Part shown: one piece after another, positions 1-7,687 of the stretch
Position numbering within the stretch: the stretch's first letter is position 1
How the letters are laid out: each line of letters starts with the position of its first letter
Origin: JANNRA01 sp031401035
GTDB lineage: Bacteria > Desulfobacterota > Binatia > HRBIN30 > CADEER01
DNA: 25,015 nt
Reading direction: 5' to 3'
Assembly: GCA_031401035.1 (NCBI GenBank)
Contig: JANNRA010000021.1
Coordinates: 1 to 25,015 of the forward strand
Notes under the pieces: model-generated
The model's database searches: none
What the model saw: only the letters and a program-made list of their open reading frames with translations
Told to the model about the DNA's origin: nothing
Translations under genes and position numbers: made by a program

Positions 1-109
1 GGTGCGGGGGGGGGCGGGGGGGGGCGCGGGCCCGGCGGGGGGCGGGGGGGGGGGGGGCCCCCACCCCCGCGGGCCCAGCCCGGGGGATTCGATGGCGGGC
101 GGGAGCCTC
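1..109. other. G/C homopolymer contig edge, probable sequencing artefact
   Basis: The first ~60 bases consist almost only of G runs with a few C and one or two other bases. Normal coding composition resumes by about base 110, where the DUF3047 gene ends. No gene, promoter or terminator can be read here. Long G runs at a contig edge are typical of two-colour Illumina chemistry read ends, so I treat this as unreliable sequence rather than biology. Confidence 0.6.
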
Positions 110-775
110 CTATCGTCCGCGCAGCTCGGCCAGCGACGCCAGCTCGATCCAGTCGAGCTCGGCCTTGGCATGCGTGCCGGTGTACTGACTGTTCGAGGCG
201 ACGGCGATGATCGGGTCCTTGGGGACGAAGCCGAAGACGCGGCGGAAGTCGGCGGCGACGTCGCGTTCCTCGACGTGGAAGACGCCGACGCCGTCCTGGG
301 TGTTGCGCACGACGATCCAGTGCACCCTGACCACGCCGGCGGCGTAGGTGGCGTCGCCCTCGGTGCCGACCGGGGTGTCGGTCTCCCAGCGATAGGCGAT
401 CGAACGCTGGCGCAAGATGCCGCCGTAGCTGACGTAGATGGCGATCGGCTGGTCGTCGCGCGCCGCGTCGCGGCCGTCGGCGCCGTGCGGATACTCGAGC
501 ACCCGCCAGCGCCAGCGCAGGATCGGCGTGCGGGTGAGGTCGACGCCGTCGAGTTGCGTCGCGAACGTTGCGCTGGCGTCGTCGGCCTCTGCGACGAGGA
601 CGCCGGCGCCCTCGGCGCCGGCGGCGTCAGTGCGGTATTGGGTCGGGTCGACGCCGGGCTTGGTGCGCAACTCCCAGCCGCGCAGCTCAGTGCGGAAGTC
701 CTCACGCCACGTCGCCCCGGCGAGGGCCTCACCGACCAGCAGGGCCAGGGCGGGTAGGAGCAGGCGGCGACGCAC
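110..775 (-). CDS. DUF3047 family secreted protein
   Basis: The protein has 221 residues, starting at a GTG at 775. It opens with an Arg-rich n-region, a hydrophobic core (LLLPALALLVGEALA) and an Ala-x-Ala type cleavage site near residue 18, so it is probably exported to the periplasm. The rest has the DUF3047 pattern: 'WRWRVLEYP' near the middle, 'IAIYVSYGG', 'RVHWIVVRN', 'VEERDVAADFRRVFG' and 'IAVASNSQYTGTHAKAELDWIEL' at the end (one continuous stretch, shown in parts of the family consensus). The family has no established biochemical function. Length is near the family norm. The reading frame stays open far upstream, but that part is antisense to the metY-like gene and is not coding. The gene is transcribed away from the methionine locus, and the shared 57-bp gap (776-832) must hold both promoters. 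The start codon is the least certain point, since no clear ribosome binding site precedes it. Confidence 0.8.
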   Translation of the reverse strand: MRRRLLLPALALLVGEALAGATWREDFRTELRGWELRTKPGVDPTQYRTDAAGAEGAGVLVAEADDASATFATQLDGVDLTRTPILRWRWRVLEYPHGADGRDAARDDQPIAIYVSYGGILRQRSIAYRWETDTPVGTEGDATYAAGVVRVHWIVVRNTQDGVGVFHVEERDVAADFRRVFGFVPKDPIIAVASNSQYTGTHAKAELDWIELASLAELRGR

Positions 776-832
776 ACAAATCTGGTATCGGCGGCGCCGC
801 TCTGGCACAAGCCCCCGAGGAGGAGCGATCAC

Positions 833-2137
833 ATGGCCGATACGCCGACACTCGGACTGGGGACGCGGGCGCTGCACGCCGGGCAGCAACCCGACCCCGC
901 CACCAACGCGCGCGCGGTGCCGATCTACGCCACCACGTCCTACGTGTTCAACGACACCGACCACGCCGCGCACCTTTTCGCGCTGACCGAGTTCGGCAAC
1001 ATTTACTCGCGCTTGATGAACCCCACCAACGACGTGCTGGAGAAGCGCCTCGCCGCCCTCGACGGCGGCGCCGCGGGCCTCGCCTTCGCCTCCGGCCAGG
1101 CCGCCATCACGGCGGCGATCCTGACCATCTGTCACAGCGGCCAGAACTTCCTGTCCGCGACCTCGCTCTACGGCGGCACCTGGACCCTGTTCACGCAGAC
1201 CCTGGCCAAGCTCGGCATCGAAGTGCGCTTCTTCGATCCACACCATCCCGAGCAGATCGCCGCGTTGGCCGACGCCAACACCCGCTGCGTCTACTTCGAG
1301 AGCCTCGGAAATCCGAAGAACGATGTGCCGGACTTCCGCGCCCTGAGCGACGCCGCGCACGCCGTCGGGGTGCCGGTGCTGTGCGACAACACCGTCATGA
1401 CGCCGATGCTGCTGCGGCCGATCGAGCACGGCGTCGACGTGGTCATCTACTCGACGACGAAGTTCCTCGGCGGCCACGGCGTGCACATCGGCGGCGCCAT
1501 CGTCGACGGCGGCACGTTCCCGTGGGCCAAGGACGCGGCGCGCTGGCCGGAGTTCTGCGCCCCCGACCCGGCTTACCACGGCATGGTCTTCGAGGAGGCG
1601 CTGCGCCCGATCGGCAACATCGCCTACATCCTCCACATCCGCACCCACTGGCTGCGCGACACCGGCGCCTGCATGAGCCCGTTCGCGTCGTTCCTCACCC
1701 TGCTCGGTATCGAAACCCTGCACCTGCGCATGCAACGCCACTGCCAGAACGCGCTCGAGGTCGCCCTGTGGCTGCAGAACCACAAGGCCGTCGAGTGGGT
1801 GAACTACCCGAGCCTGCCCAACCATCCGGATCATGCCGCGGCGCGCCGCTACCTGCCGCACGGGGTCGGGGCCCTGGTCGGCTTCGGGATCACGGGCGGT
1901 GCCGCGGCCGGGGTGAAGCTGATCAACGCCGTCCAGTTGGCCAGCCACCTGGCCAACATCGGCGATGCCAAGACGCTCATCATCCACCCCGCCTCGACGA
2001 CCCACTCGCAGTTGAGCGCCGCGGACCAGCGCGCCACCGGCGTGACACCGGAATACGTGCGCCTGTCGATCGGCATCGAGGACGTCGCCGACATCATCGC
2101 CGACCTCGACCAGGCGATCGCCGCGTCGCAGCGGTGA
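833..2137 (+). CDS. metY: O-acetylhomoserine sulfhydrylase (MetY-type PLP enzyme)
   Basis: The 434-residue product belongs to the Cys/Met metabolism PLP-dependent family (cystathionine gamma-synthase fold). Family marks are the N-terminal 'RALHAGQQPDPAT', 'YSRLMNPT' (residues 58-65), 'ALDGGAAGLAFASGQAA' and the PLP Schiff-base lysine K210 in 'YSTTKFLGGHG'. The length (~430) and the long insert after the PLP lysine fit O-acetylhomoserine aminocarboxypropyltransferase rather than MetB or MetC (~380-400). The enzyme would join sulfide to O-acetylhomoserine to give homocysteine in the cytoplasm. The ATG at 833 follows GAGGAG at a good spacing. The next gene makes O-acetylhomoserine, so the two form a direct-sulfhydrylation route to methionine. 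They are separated by 85 bp that carry a perfect 28-bp inverted repeat. Confidence 0.92.
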   Translation: MADTPTLGLGTRALHAGQQPDPATNARAVPIYATTSYVFNDTDHAAHLFALTEFGNIYSRLMNPTNDVLEKRLAALDGGAAGLAFASGQAAITAAILTICHSGQNFLSATSLYGGTWTLFTQTLAKLGIEVRFFDPHHPEQIAALADANTRCVYFESLGNPKNDVPDFRALSDAAHAVGVPVLCDNTVMTPMLLRPIEHGVDVVIYSTTKFLGGHGVHIGGAIVDGGTFPWAKDAARWPEFCAPDPAYHGMVFEEALRPIGNIAYILHIRTHWLRDTGACMSPFASFLTLLGIETLHLRMQRHCQNALEVALWLQNHKAVEWVNYPSLPNHPDHAAARRYLPHGVGALVGFGITGGAAAGVKLINAVQLASHLANIGDAKTLIIHPASTTHSQLSAADQRATGVTPEYVRLSIGIEDVADIIADLDQAIAASQR

Positions 2138-2148
2138 GGGGAGACGAC

Positions 2149-2216
2149 TTCACCACGGAGGCACGGAGACACGGAGATTGAGGAGCCCCTCCGTGTCTCC
2201 GTGCCTCCGTGGTGAA
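2149..2216. repeat. Perfect inverted repeat, copy 1 of TCCGTNNN family
   Basis: The arms 2149-2176 and 2189-2216 are 28 bp each and are exact reverse complements around a 12-nt loop. The right arm reads as three 8-bp units, each TCCGT plus three variable bases, ending in GGTGAA. It lies between metY and metX and ends only 6 bp before the metX start codon, so in RNA the hairpin would occlude the metX ribosome binding region. Related copies lie at 8012-8039, 17009-17107 and 20336-20407. Confidence 0.95.
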
Positions 2217-2222
2217 CGAACA

Positions 2223-4031
2223 ATGGCTGATCCCGAGTTCCACAGCAGCGACGCGACGCGCAGCGCGGCGCCGCTACGGCACGCGCAGTCCGTGACCTTC
2301 GACGCGCCGCTGGCACTCGAGTTGGGCGGCACCCTGCCGCAGGTGACGGTGGCCTACGAGACGTACGGGCGGCTGCACGCGGCGCGCGACAACGCCGTCC
2401 TGGTGTGTCACGCCATCAGCGGCGACTCGCACGTGGCGCGGCACGACGCGGTGGACGCGCCCGGTTGGTGGGACCTGGTGGTCGGGCCGGGGCGGGCGAT
2501 CGACACCGCGCGCTGGTTCGTCGTCTGTTCGAACACCCTCGGCGGCTGCCGCGGCAGCACCGGGCCGAACAGCCTCGACCCGCGCAGCGGGCGGCCCTAC
2601 GGCGCCGATTTCCCCACCATCACCGTGGCCGACATGGTGGCGCTGCAGCGCCGCCTGCTCGACCACCTCGGCCTCGAGGCCTGGCACGCGGTGGTCGGCG
2701 GCTCACTCGGCGGCCACCAGGCGATGACCTGGGCGATCGCGCATCCCGAGCGCCTGCGCGGCTGCGTCGCGCTCGCCAGCTCGCCGCGTCTGACCAGTCA
2801 GGCGATCGCCTTCGACGTCGTCGGCCGCAACGCCATCTTGCAGGATCCCGGCTTCCACGCCGGCCAGTACTACGACCACGGCGCCGGGCCGGCGACCGGC
2901 CTGGCGCTGGCGCGCATGCTGGCGCACATCACCTACCTGTCGCGCGAGGCGATGAGCGCCAAGTTCGATCCCAGCCGGCACGCGCCGCGCGAGGTGCCTA
3001 CCGCCTTCGAGCAACGCTTCTCGGTCGGCTCGTATCTCGCCCACCAGGGCAACAAGTTCGTCGAGCGCTTCGACGCCAACAGTTACGTGACGCTGTCGAT
3101 GGCGATGGATCTCTTCGACCTCGGGGAGACGCCCGAGGCGCTGCGCGCGGCGGTGGGGCGCAGTCCCTGCCGCTGGTTGCTGGTCAGCTTCAGCAGCGAC
3201 TGGCTGTTTCCCGCCGAGCAGAGCCGGCAGATCGTCGCCGCGCGCCTCGCCGCCGACCGGCCGGTCTCGTACTGCGACGTCACCGCGTCGGGCGGACACG
3301 ACGCGTTCCTGCTCGAGGAACGGCTCGAGGTACACGGCGGTCTGCTGGGCGGCTTCCTGGCCGCCCTCGCCGAGCCATCACCCGAGCCGCCGCCGGCGAC
3401 GGCCGGTACGCCGCCGTCGCCGACATCGATCTTTCATGCGCAGCGGCTCGACGAGGCGCGCTTCCTGGAGCTCATCCCGGCCGGCGCCCGCGTCCTCGAT
3501 CTCGGCTGCGGCGGCGGCGCGCTGTTGGCGCGGCTGCGCGCGCGCGGGCACACGCGACTGGTCGGCGTCGAACTCGACGAGCACGCGCTGCTCGCCTGCG
3601 TGCGCCGCGGACTCGACGTCGTGCAGCACGATCTCGAACACGGCCTGCCGCTGTTCCATGACAGCCAGTTCGACATCGTCGTGTTGTCGCAAACGCTGCA
3701 GTCGATCGTCGACACCGAACGTATCATCGATGAGATGCTGCGCGTCGGCGGCCGCGCCATCGTCAGCTTCCCCAATTTCGCCTATCGCCCGCTGCGCCGC
3801 ATGCTCGCCGAGGCCGGCCGCTCGCCGAAATCCGACGGGCCGTTCCACTTCGAGTGGTACAACACCCCCAACCGCCGCTTTCCGTCGATCGCCGACGTGC
3901 AACACTTCTGCGCCGCCAAGGGCATCGAAATCGAGCAGGCGCTGTACCTCGAGAGCGAGTCGAGCCGATGGATCACCGACGACCCCAATCTGAACGCCGA
4001 CATCGCCATCGTCGCCTTGCGGCGCCCGTGA
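2223..4031 (+). CDS. metXW: MetX-MetW fusion: homoserine O-acetyltransferase plus MetW domain
   Basis: This 602-residue protein joins two normally separate polypeptides. Residues ~15-383 are MetX, an alpha/beta-hydrolase-fold homoserine O-acetyltransferase, with 'VCHAISGDSH', the nucleophile S161 in 'GGSLGGHQ', the acid D326 in 'SSDWLFP' and the catalytic H359 in 'GGHDAFL'. A Pro/Thr-rich linker (~384-402) leads to MetW (~403-602), a methyltransferase-like domain with the SAM-loop motif 'VLDLGCGGGALL' (424-435) and 'FPNFAYRPLRR'. MetW is usually a separate small gene directly downstream of metX and is thought to support its activity. The ATG at 2223 is chosen because the upstream extension from a TTG at 2178 would translate the right arm of the inverted repeat. 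The ribosome binding site is weak and overlaps that repeat. The stop codon overlaps the GTG of the next gene. Together with MetY it covers homoserine to homocysteine. Confidence 0.92.
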   Translation: MADPEFHSSDATRSAAPLRHAQSVTFDAPLALELGGTLPQVTVAYETYGRLHAARDNAVLVCHAISGDSHVARHDAVDAPGWWDLVVGPGRAIDTARWFVVCSNTLGGCRGSTGPNSLDPRSGRPYGADFPTITVADMVALQRRLLDHLGLEAWHAVVGGSLGGHQAMTWAIAHPERLRGCVALASSPRLTSQAIAFDVVGRNAILQDPGFHAGQYYDHGAGPATGLALARMLAHITYLSREAMSAKFDPSRHAPREVPTAFEQRFSVGSYLAHQGNKFVERFDANSYVTLSMAMDLFDLGETPEALRAAVGRSPCRWLLVSFSSDWLFPAEQSRQIVAARLAADRPVSYCDVTASGGHDAFLLEERLEVHGGLLGGFLAALAEPSPEPPPATAGTPPSPTSIFHAQRLDEARFLELIPAGARVLDLGCGGGALLARLRARGHTRLVGVELDEHALLACVRRGLDVVQHDLEHGLPLFHDSQFDIVVLSQTLQSIVDTERIIDEMLRVGGRAIVSFPNFAYRPLRRMLAEAGRSPKSDGPFHFEWYNTPNRRFPSIADVQHFCAAKGIEIEQALYLESESSRWITDDPNLNADIAIVALRRP

Positions 4032-4846
4032 GGGGCATCCTCGTCGCGCTGCTGTTGCTCGCCGGCTGCGCGACGATTCCCCCAGGTCCCGCGCCCATCC
4101 CGCCACCGGCCGTCTTCTCGCACGCCGACTTCGACCGCGTCCTGCAGCGCTTCGTCGACGACCAGGGCCGCGTCGACTACGCCGGTCTGCAGGCCGACCC
4201 CGGCGACCTCGACCGCTACTACGCGCAGGTCGCCGCCTGGAGCCCGGACAACGCGCCGGCGCTGTTCCCCAGCCGCGACGACCGCCTCGCCTACTGGCTG
4301 AACGCCTACAACGCTGCCGTGTTGCGCACGCTGCTGGCCTACTATCCGGTCGCCAGCGTCGATGCGATTCCACCCTGGCTGCCGAGCAAGTTCGGGTTCT
4401 TCGTCCTGCAACGGTTCACCGTCGGCGGCGAGACCACCAACCTGTACACGCTGGAGAACGCGCTGGTGCGCGAGCGCTACAAGGATCCGCGCATCCACTT
4501 CGCGCTCAACTGCGCTTCGGCCGGCTGCCCGCGCCTGCCGCGCCGCGCCTTCACCGGCGCCGCGCTGCCGCAGCAGCTCGAGGCCGAGACGCGCCACTTC
4601 GTCGCCGCGCCGCGCAACGTGCGCGTCGACGACGCGGCCCGCACCGTGTGGCTGTCGTCGATCTTCAACTGGTATGTGTCGGACTTCCTCGACTGGCCGC
4701 CGCTGGGCGGTCGCGCCGGTGCGACGCTGCTCGACTATGTGGCGCTGTACGCGGAACCGGCGCAGGCCGACGCTCTGCGTCGCGCCGCGGTATACGAGGT
4801 CCGCTTCACGCCGTACGACTGGCGCCTCAACGACCAGGCGCAGTAG
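4028..4846 (+). CDS. DUF547 domain lipoprotein
   Basis: The product is a 272-residue lipoprotein. A short hydrophobic signal (GILVALLLLAGC) ends in a lipobox with the acylated cysteine at residue 14, followed by a Pro-rich spacer. The body has DUF547 signatures: 'YWLNAYNAAVLR' (89-100), 'NLYTLENALVR', and 'HFALNCASAGCP' (157-168), then a C-terminal 'SSIFNWYVSDF'. DUF547 has no established reaction, though its Asn/His/Cys motifs resemble a papain-like or transglutaminase-like arrangement. The GTG start overlaps the TGA of the MetX-MetW gene by four bases (GTGA), which implies translational coupling. A longer in-frame reading exists but lies inside the MetW coding region and lacks the signal peptide at its start. 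There is no evident functional link to methionine synthesis. It ends 25 bp from a convergent gene. Confidence 0.85.
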   Translation: MRGILVALLLLAGCATIPPGPAPIPPPAVFSHADFDRVLQRFVDDQGRVDYAGLQADPGDLDRYYAQVAAWSPDNAPALFPSRDDRLAYWLNAYNAAVLRTLLAYYPVASVDAIPPWLPSKFGFFVLQRFTVGGETTNLYTLENALVRERYKDPRIHFALNCASAGCPRLPRRAFTGAALPQQLEAETRHFVAAPRNVRVDDAARTVWLSSIFNWYVSDFLDWPPLGGRAGATLLDYVALYAEPAQADALRRAAVYEVRFTPYDWRLNDQAQ

Positions 4847-4871
4847 CGCGCGGGACGGAGGCAGTGGCGGC

Positions 4872-5855
4872 TCAGTCCACGAAGCGGTTCGACTCCAGCC
4901 AGCCGACCGCCGCCGGCGCGTCGTCGGGCGTCACGCGCACCAACGTGCGGCGATAGACCGATCGGCGCGGCGGGACGAAGCAGTGGGTGATGTCGATCTC
5001 CGCCGCCGTCAGCGGCTCGATGCGCCCGGCGAGGACCGCGCCGCCCTCGGCCTGGACGCTGAAGCGACCGGACACCGGCGCCCGCAGGGTCGCGTCGTCG
5101 AAGGCGAGGTCGAACTGCAGCGCCGTCAGGTTGCCGGTCTGGGCGCCTCGGTGCAGATAGCCGGTGGAGATCTCCGAGGCCTCGGGAATGCGCACGTGCG
5201 CCGCCTGCAGGCGGTAGCCCTCGCCCTGCGCGACGAGGAAGTTCCACTCCATGTTCCACCAGCGCGGGCCCCAGGAGTGGTCGCGCTCGCCACGCACGTC
5301 GAGGGCGCGCGTCTCGGCGCCGATGCTGTAGGAGCCGCGGGCGCGGATCGGTTGCTCGAAGCGGCTCACCGAATAGCCCTCGGCGCTGTGGCCGGGAATC
5401 GATTGCTGGCCGAGCGAGTGCGCGGCGCCGACGGTCTCGACGTCGAGCTCGACCGCCAGCGGCAGGATCATGCCGACGCGCGCGCCGCCGAGCACGCGGC
5501 CGAAGCCGCGCACGCTGAGCCGGCCGCTGCGCAGCGGCTCCTGCGGCGTGTAGGAGAACGCCAGGCCCCAGCCGTCGTCGTAGGCGATGGCTGGCAACGC
5601 CAGCTTGGCGAACGGCAGGCGGGTCTGCTCGAGTGCCACCCACTCGGCACCGTTCCACAAGAACAGCCAGACCCACAGGCGCTGCTGATTCGGATGCCAG
5701 CCAATGCGGCAGTGTCCGGCGTTGCCGCCGGTGGCGTCGTACCAATCGTAGAAGACCGATTCGTTCCACCACTCGAAATCGGGGCTGTACGGGTGCGGGA
5801 ACTCGTCGGCCGGCTGGATGCCGAAGCGGGTGAGCTCGTCGAGCGAGATCGTCAT
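4872..5855 (-). CDS. CrtC-like / DUF7064-DUF7065 type lipocalin-fold protein
   Basis: The product has 327 residues, no signal peptide and many Trp and Tyr residues. 'PDFEWWNESVFYDWYD' near the N-terminus and 'GERDHSWGPRWW' (189-200) are the strongest signatures. They match the double lipocalin-like family that includes carotenoid 1,2-hydratase (CrtC, hydroxyneurosporene synthase) and related unnamed actinobacterial and environmental proteins. In CrtC-like enzymes the chemistry is acid-base hydration of a hydrophobic polyene. Whether this one acts on a carotenoid, another lipid, or only binds it cannot be told, and no carotenoid gene lies in the window. The C-terminus 'AEIDITHCFVPPRRSVYRR' is also family-like. 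It is convergent with the DUF547 gene and divergent from the DUF2332 gene. No clear ribosome binding site precedes the ATG at 5855. Confidence 0.7.
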   Translation of the reverse strand: MTISLDELTRFGIQPADEFPHPYSPDFEWWNESVFYDWYDATGGNAGHCRIGWHPNQQRLWVWLFLWNGAEWVALEQTRLPFAKLALPAIAYDDGWGLAFSYTPQEPLRSGRLSVRGFGRVLGGARVGMILPLAVELDVETVGAAHSLGQQSIPGHSAEGYSVSRFEQPIRARGSYSIGAETRALDVRGERDHSWGPRWWNMEWNFLVAQGEGYRLQAAHVRIPEASEISTGYLHRGAQTGNLTALQFDLAFDDATLRAPVSGRFSVQAEGGAVLAGRIEPLTAAEIDITHCFVPPRRSVYRRTLVRVTPDDAPAAVGWLESNRFVD

Positions 5856-5972
5856 GGCGGTGGATCTACAAGGAAGTGGAGGGCGCGGCTATAACTCTCC
5901 GCCTCTGGCGCCCTCCACGAGCATCGCAACGCGGCGGGTGACGCGCGCGGTCGGGCGTGCTTGAACCCGCGC

Positions 5973-7073
5973 ATGCTCGCCGACGGCACGATCGAGGCCT
6001 TTCGCCTGCAAGCCCACTTCTGCCGCGAGTTCGAGTCGCCGTTATACGCCGAGCTGCTGGCGCGCGCCGCCGACGACATCGAGGCCGGCGGCCCGTTCGC
6101 GGCCCTGCTCGACGGGTGGCAGGGGCGGCCGATGCCCGACGCGCTGCCGCTGCGCCTGCTCGGCGCCGTGCACCGCCTGGTGCTCGACGGCGCGGCGCCC
6201 GCGCTGGCGCGGTTCTATCCAAGCGTCGGCGGCACGCCGCGCGCGCCCGACACCTGGCTGGCGCTGCGGGCGTTGGTGGCGGCGCGCGGCGCCGAATTGC
6301 GTCCGGCCCTCGACCGCCAGGTGCAGACCAACGAGGTGCGCCGCAGCGCCGCGTTGCTGGGCGGGTTCCTCACCGTCGCGGGCCGGACCGGCCTGCAGTT
6401 ACGCTTGCTGGAGATCGGCTCCAGTGCCGGCCTCAACCTGGGCTGGGATCGCGCCCGCTACGAGTTCGCCGCCTGCGCCATGGACACACCGCCGGCGCCT
6501 GGTGCGACCTTCACGCCGGTTTGGGGTGCCGCCGACGCGGCGTTGGTGCTGCGCTGCGGCTGGCACGGCGCCCGCGCCGTGCTGGCGGGTGGCGCGCACG
6601 TGGCGTCGCGCGCCGGCTGCGACATCGCCCCGGTCGATCTCGCGGACGCCGAGCAGGTGCGCCGCCTCGAGTCGTTCGTCTGGCCCGACCAGCTGCAGCG
6701 CCTGCAACAGCTGCGTGCCGCGATCGACGTCGCGCGCCGCGATCCGCCCCGGCTGACCCGCCGCGGCGCCGCCGACTGGCTCGCCGAACAGCTCGCCGCG
6801 CCGGCCGCCGGCGTCGCCACCGTCGTCTTCCACTCGATCATTTGGTGGTACCTGTCTGACGAGGAACGCCAGCGCGTCGCCGCCAGCCTCGCCGCCGCCG
6901 GCGCGCGCGCGACGCCGGACGCCCCGGTGGCCTGGCTGCGCCTGGAGTTGCAGGGCACCCCGAAAGGCGACCTACGGCTGACGCAATGGCCCGGCGGCTC
7001 CGAGGAGCTACTCGGCTATGGCGACCCGCACGGCCGCTGGGTGACGTGGCTCGGCGGCGGCGCCGCCGCCTGA
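5973..7073 (+). CDS. DUF2332 family protein
   Basis: The 366-residue protein fits DUF2332. The N-terminal 'FCREFESPLYAELL' and the central glycine-rich loop 'LLEIGSSAGLNLGWDR' are typical of the family, as is 'VVFHSIIWWYLSDEERQR' in the C-terminal part. The central loop resembles a Rossmann methyltransferase motif I, so a SAM-dependent activity is plausible but not established for the family. The ATG at 5973 was preferred to an in-frame TTG at 5961, and neither has a good ribosome binding site. The gene stands alone, divergent from the CrtC-like gene across a 117-bp gap. A GC-rich perfect hairpin follows 43 bp after the stop. Confidence 0.75.
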   Translation: MLADGTIEAFRLQAHFCREFESPLYAELLARAADDIEAGGPFAALLDGWQGRPMPDALPLRLLGAVHRLVLDGAAPALARFYPSVGGTPRAPDTWLALRALVAARGAELRPALDRQVQTNEVRRSAALLGGFLTVAGRTGLQLRLLEIGSSAGLNLGWDRARYEFAACAMDTPPAPGATFTPVWGAADAALVLRCGWHGARAVLAGGAHVASRAGCDIAPVDLADAEQVRRLESFVWPDQLQRLQQLRAAIDVARRDPPRLTRRGAADWLAEQLAAPAAGVATVVFHSIIWWYLSDEERQRVAASLAAAGARATPDAPVAWLRLELQGTPKGDLRLTQWPGGSEELLGYGDPHGRWVTWLGGGAAA

Positions 7074-7115
7074 CGAGTCCCGGCCGTCGTTGCCGTCCGC
7101 CGCGGCCAGACGGGA

Positions 7116-7147
7116 CGCGGCCGCGAATCCTGCGATCCGCGGCCGCG
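7116..7147. terminator. Possible GC hairpin terminator
   Basis: Identical self-complementary 10-bp arms (CGCGGCCGCG at 7116-7125 and 7138-7147) flank a 12-nt loop. The hairpin sits between the stop of the DUF2332 gene and the end of the small minus-strand gene, where a bidirectional terminator would be useful. No T-tract follows on either strand, so intrinsic termination is not certain. Confidence 0.35.
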
Positions 7148-7167
7148 CTAGGGGGGAGGGAGGGAGC

Positions 7168-7335
7168 TCAGCGCGACGCGCCGTCGGGTCCGGGTCGGGC
7201 GTCGTCGCGCTGTTCGGGCGGCAGCGGCCGAATGACCAGCCGCTGCATGGGGTGTTGAACGCACTGGCAGCCGACGGTGGGGCGGGGGGAGGAGCCCGCG
7301 TCGACTACCAGTGCGGCGGAGGCGCTATCGGTCAC
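7168..7335 (-). CDS. Possible small protein, overlapping the membrane microprotein gene
   Basis: This is a 55-residue reading frame starting at a GTG that overlaps the TGA of the preceding small gene by four bases (GTGA), the same coupling geometry used by metXW/DUF547 and alpha-E/transglutaminase in this window. The product is soluble, rich in Pro, Arg and Asp, with a 'GCQCVQHPMQR' segment containing two cysteines and a histidine. I recognise no family. Without the overlap I would have dismissed it, and it may still be chance. If real, it would be made together with the upstream membrane microprotein. Confidence 0.3.
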   Translation of the reverse strand: MTDSASAALVVDAGSSPRPTVGCQCVQHPMQRLVIRPLPPEQRDDARPGPDGASR

Positions 7336-7508
7336 CGGGAGTGACTCAGCGCCGGGCGGGGCAACGCCAGGCGCGGACGGTTGCCGAACCAGGCGCGTAG
7401 CGTCTGCACCGCCTGCGGCGCGACCAGCGCCACCGTCGAGACGAGCAGCACCACGTCGAGTCCGTAAGTGAACATGCTGAGCTGCGACGTCATTTCTATC
7501 GGCACCAT
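7332..7508 (-). CDS. Small single-span membrane protein
   Basis: The 58-residue product has one strongly hydrophobic stretch (LDVVLLVSTVALVAP, about residues 18-32) followed by a basic tail (RAWFGNRPRLALPRPALSHSR region), which suggests an inner-membrane span with a short cytoplasmic C-terminus. The ATG at 7508 is preceded by GGAGG at ideal spacing, the best ribosome binding site in this part of the window. That decides the start against a longer reading from 7553. No homologous family is recognised. About 180 bp upstream, between this gene and the pterin dehydratase gene, lies a relatively AT-rich region with three palindromes that may control it. Confidence 0.6.
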   Translation of the reverse strand: MVPIEMTSQLSMFTYGLDVVLLVSTVALVAPQAVQTLRAWFGNRPRLALPRPALSHSR

Positions 7509-7618
7509 GATTGACCTCCGTTCTGCATCTGTTCTGCCCAAAGCGGTGAGCAAGCGGTGTGCCGAATCGGGTCACCTCAGCCGCGGAGGGCTGATGGCGC
7601 GGCGACCGCAAAGTACAC

Positions 7619-7666
7619 ACTGCAGTTGCAGTCTCCAGACTGCCCAGCCGACTTTGCAGTGCAAAG
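7619..7666. promoter_or_regulatory. Cluster of three palindromes, possible operator
   Basis: Three short inverted repeats are stacked within 48 bp: ACTGCA/TGCAGT (7619-7632), GCAGTCT-CC-AGACTGC (7628-7643) and CTTTGCA-G-TGCAAAG (7652-7666). The tract is less GC-rich than its surroundings and non-coding. It lies upstream of the membrane microprotein on the minus strand, so it could be a promoter-operator region for that gene or a terminator for the pterin dehydratase gene. Confidence 0.4.
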
Positions 7667-7687
7667 CAGAGGCAGCGGAGCGCGGCG

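Noticed and set aside
776..2005. Upstream extension of the DUF3047 frame to 631 residues
   Set aside because: The added ~410 residues are antisense to the metY-like gene. The signal peptide at the GTG at 775 marks the true start.
2149..2216. CRISPR-like repeat
   Set aside because: There is one inverted pair only, with no regular spacers and no cas genes. The other copies are many kilobases apart.
2178..2222. TTG start at 2178 for the MetX-MetW gene
   Set aside because: It would translate the right arm of the inverted repeat and add residues unlike any MetX N-terminus. The ATG at 2223 fits the family.
4872..5894. Plus-strand open frame covering the CrtC-like gene region
   Set aside because: It is a composition-driven shadow. 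The minus-strand frame has the clear 'GERDHSWGPRWW' family motif.
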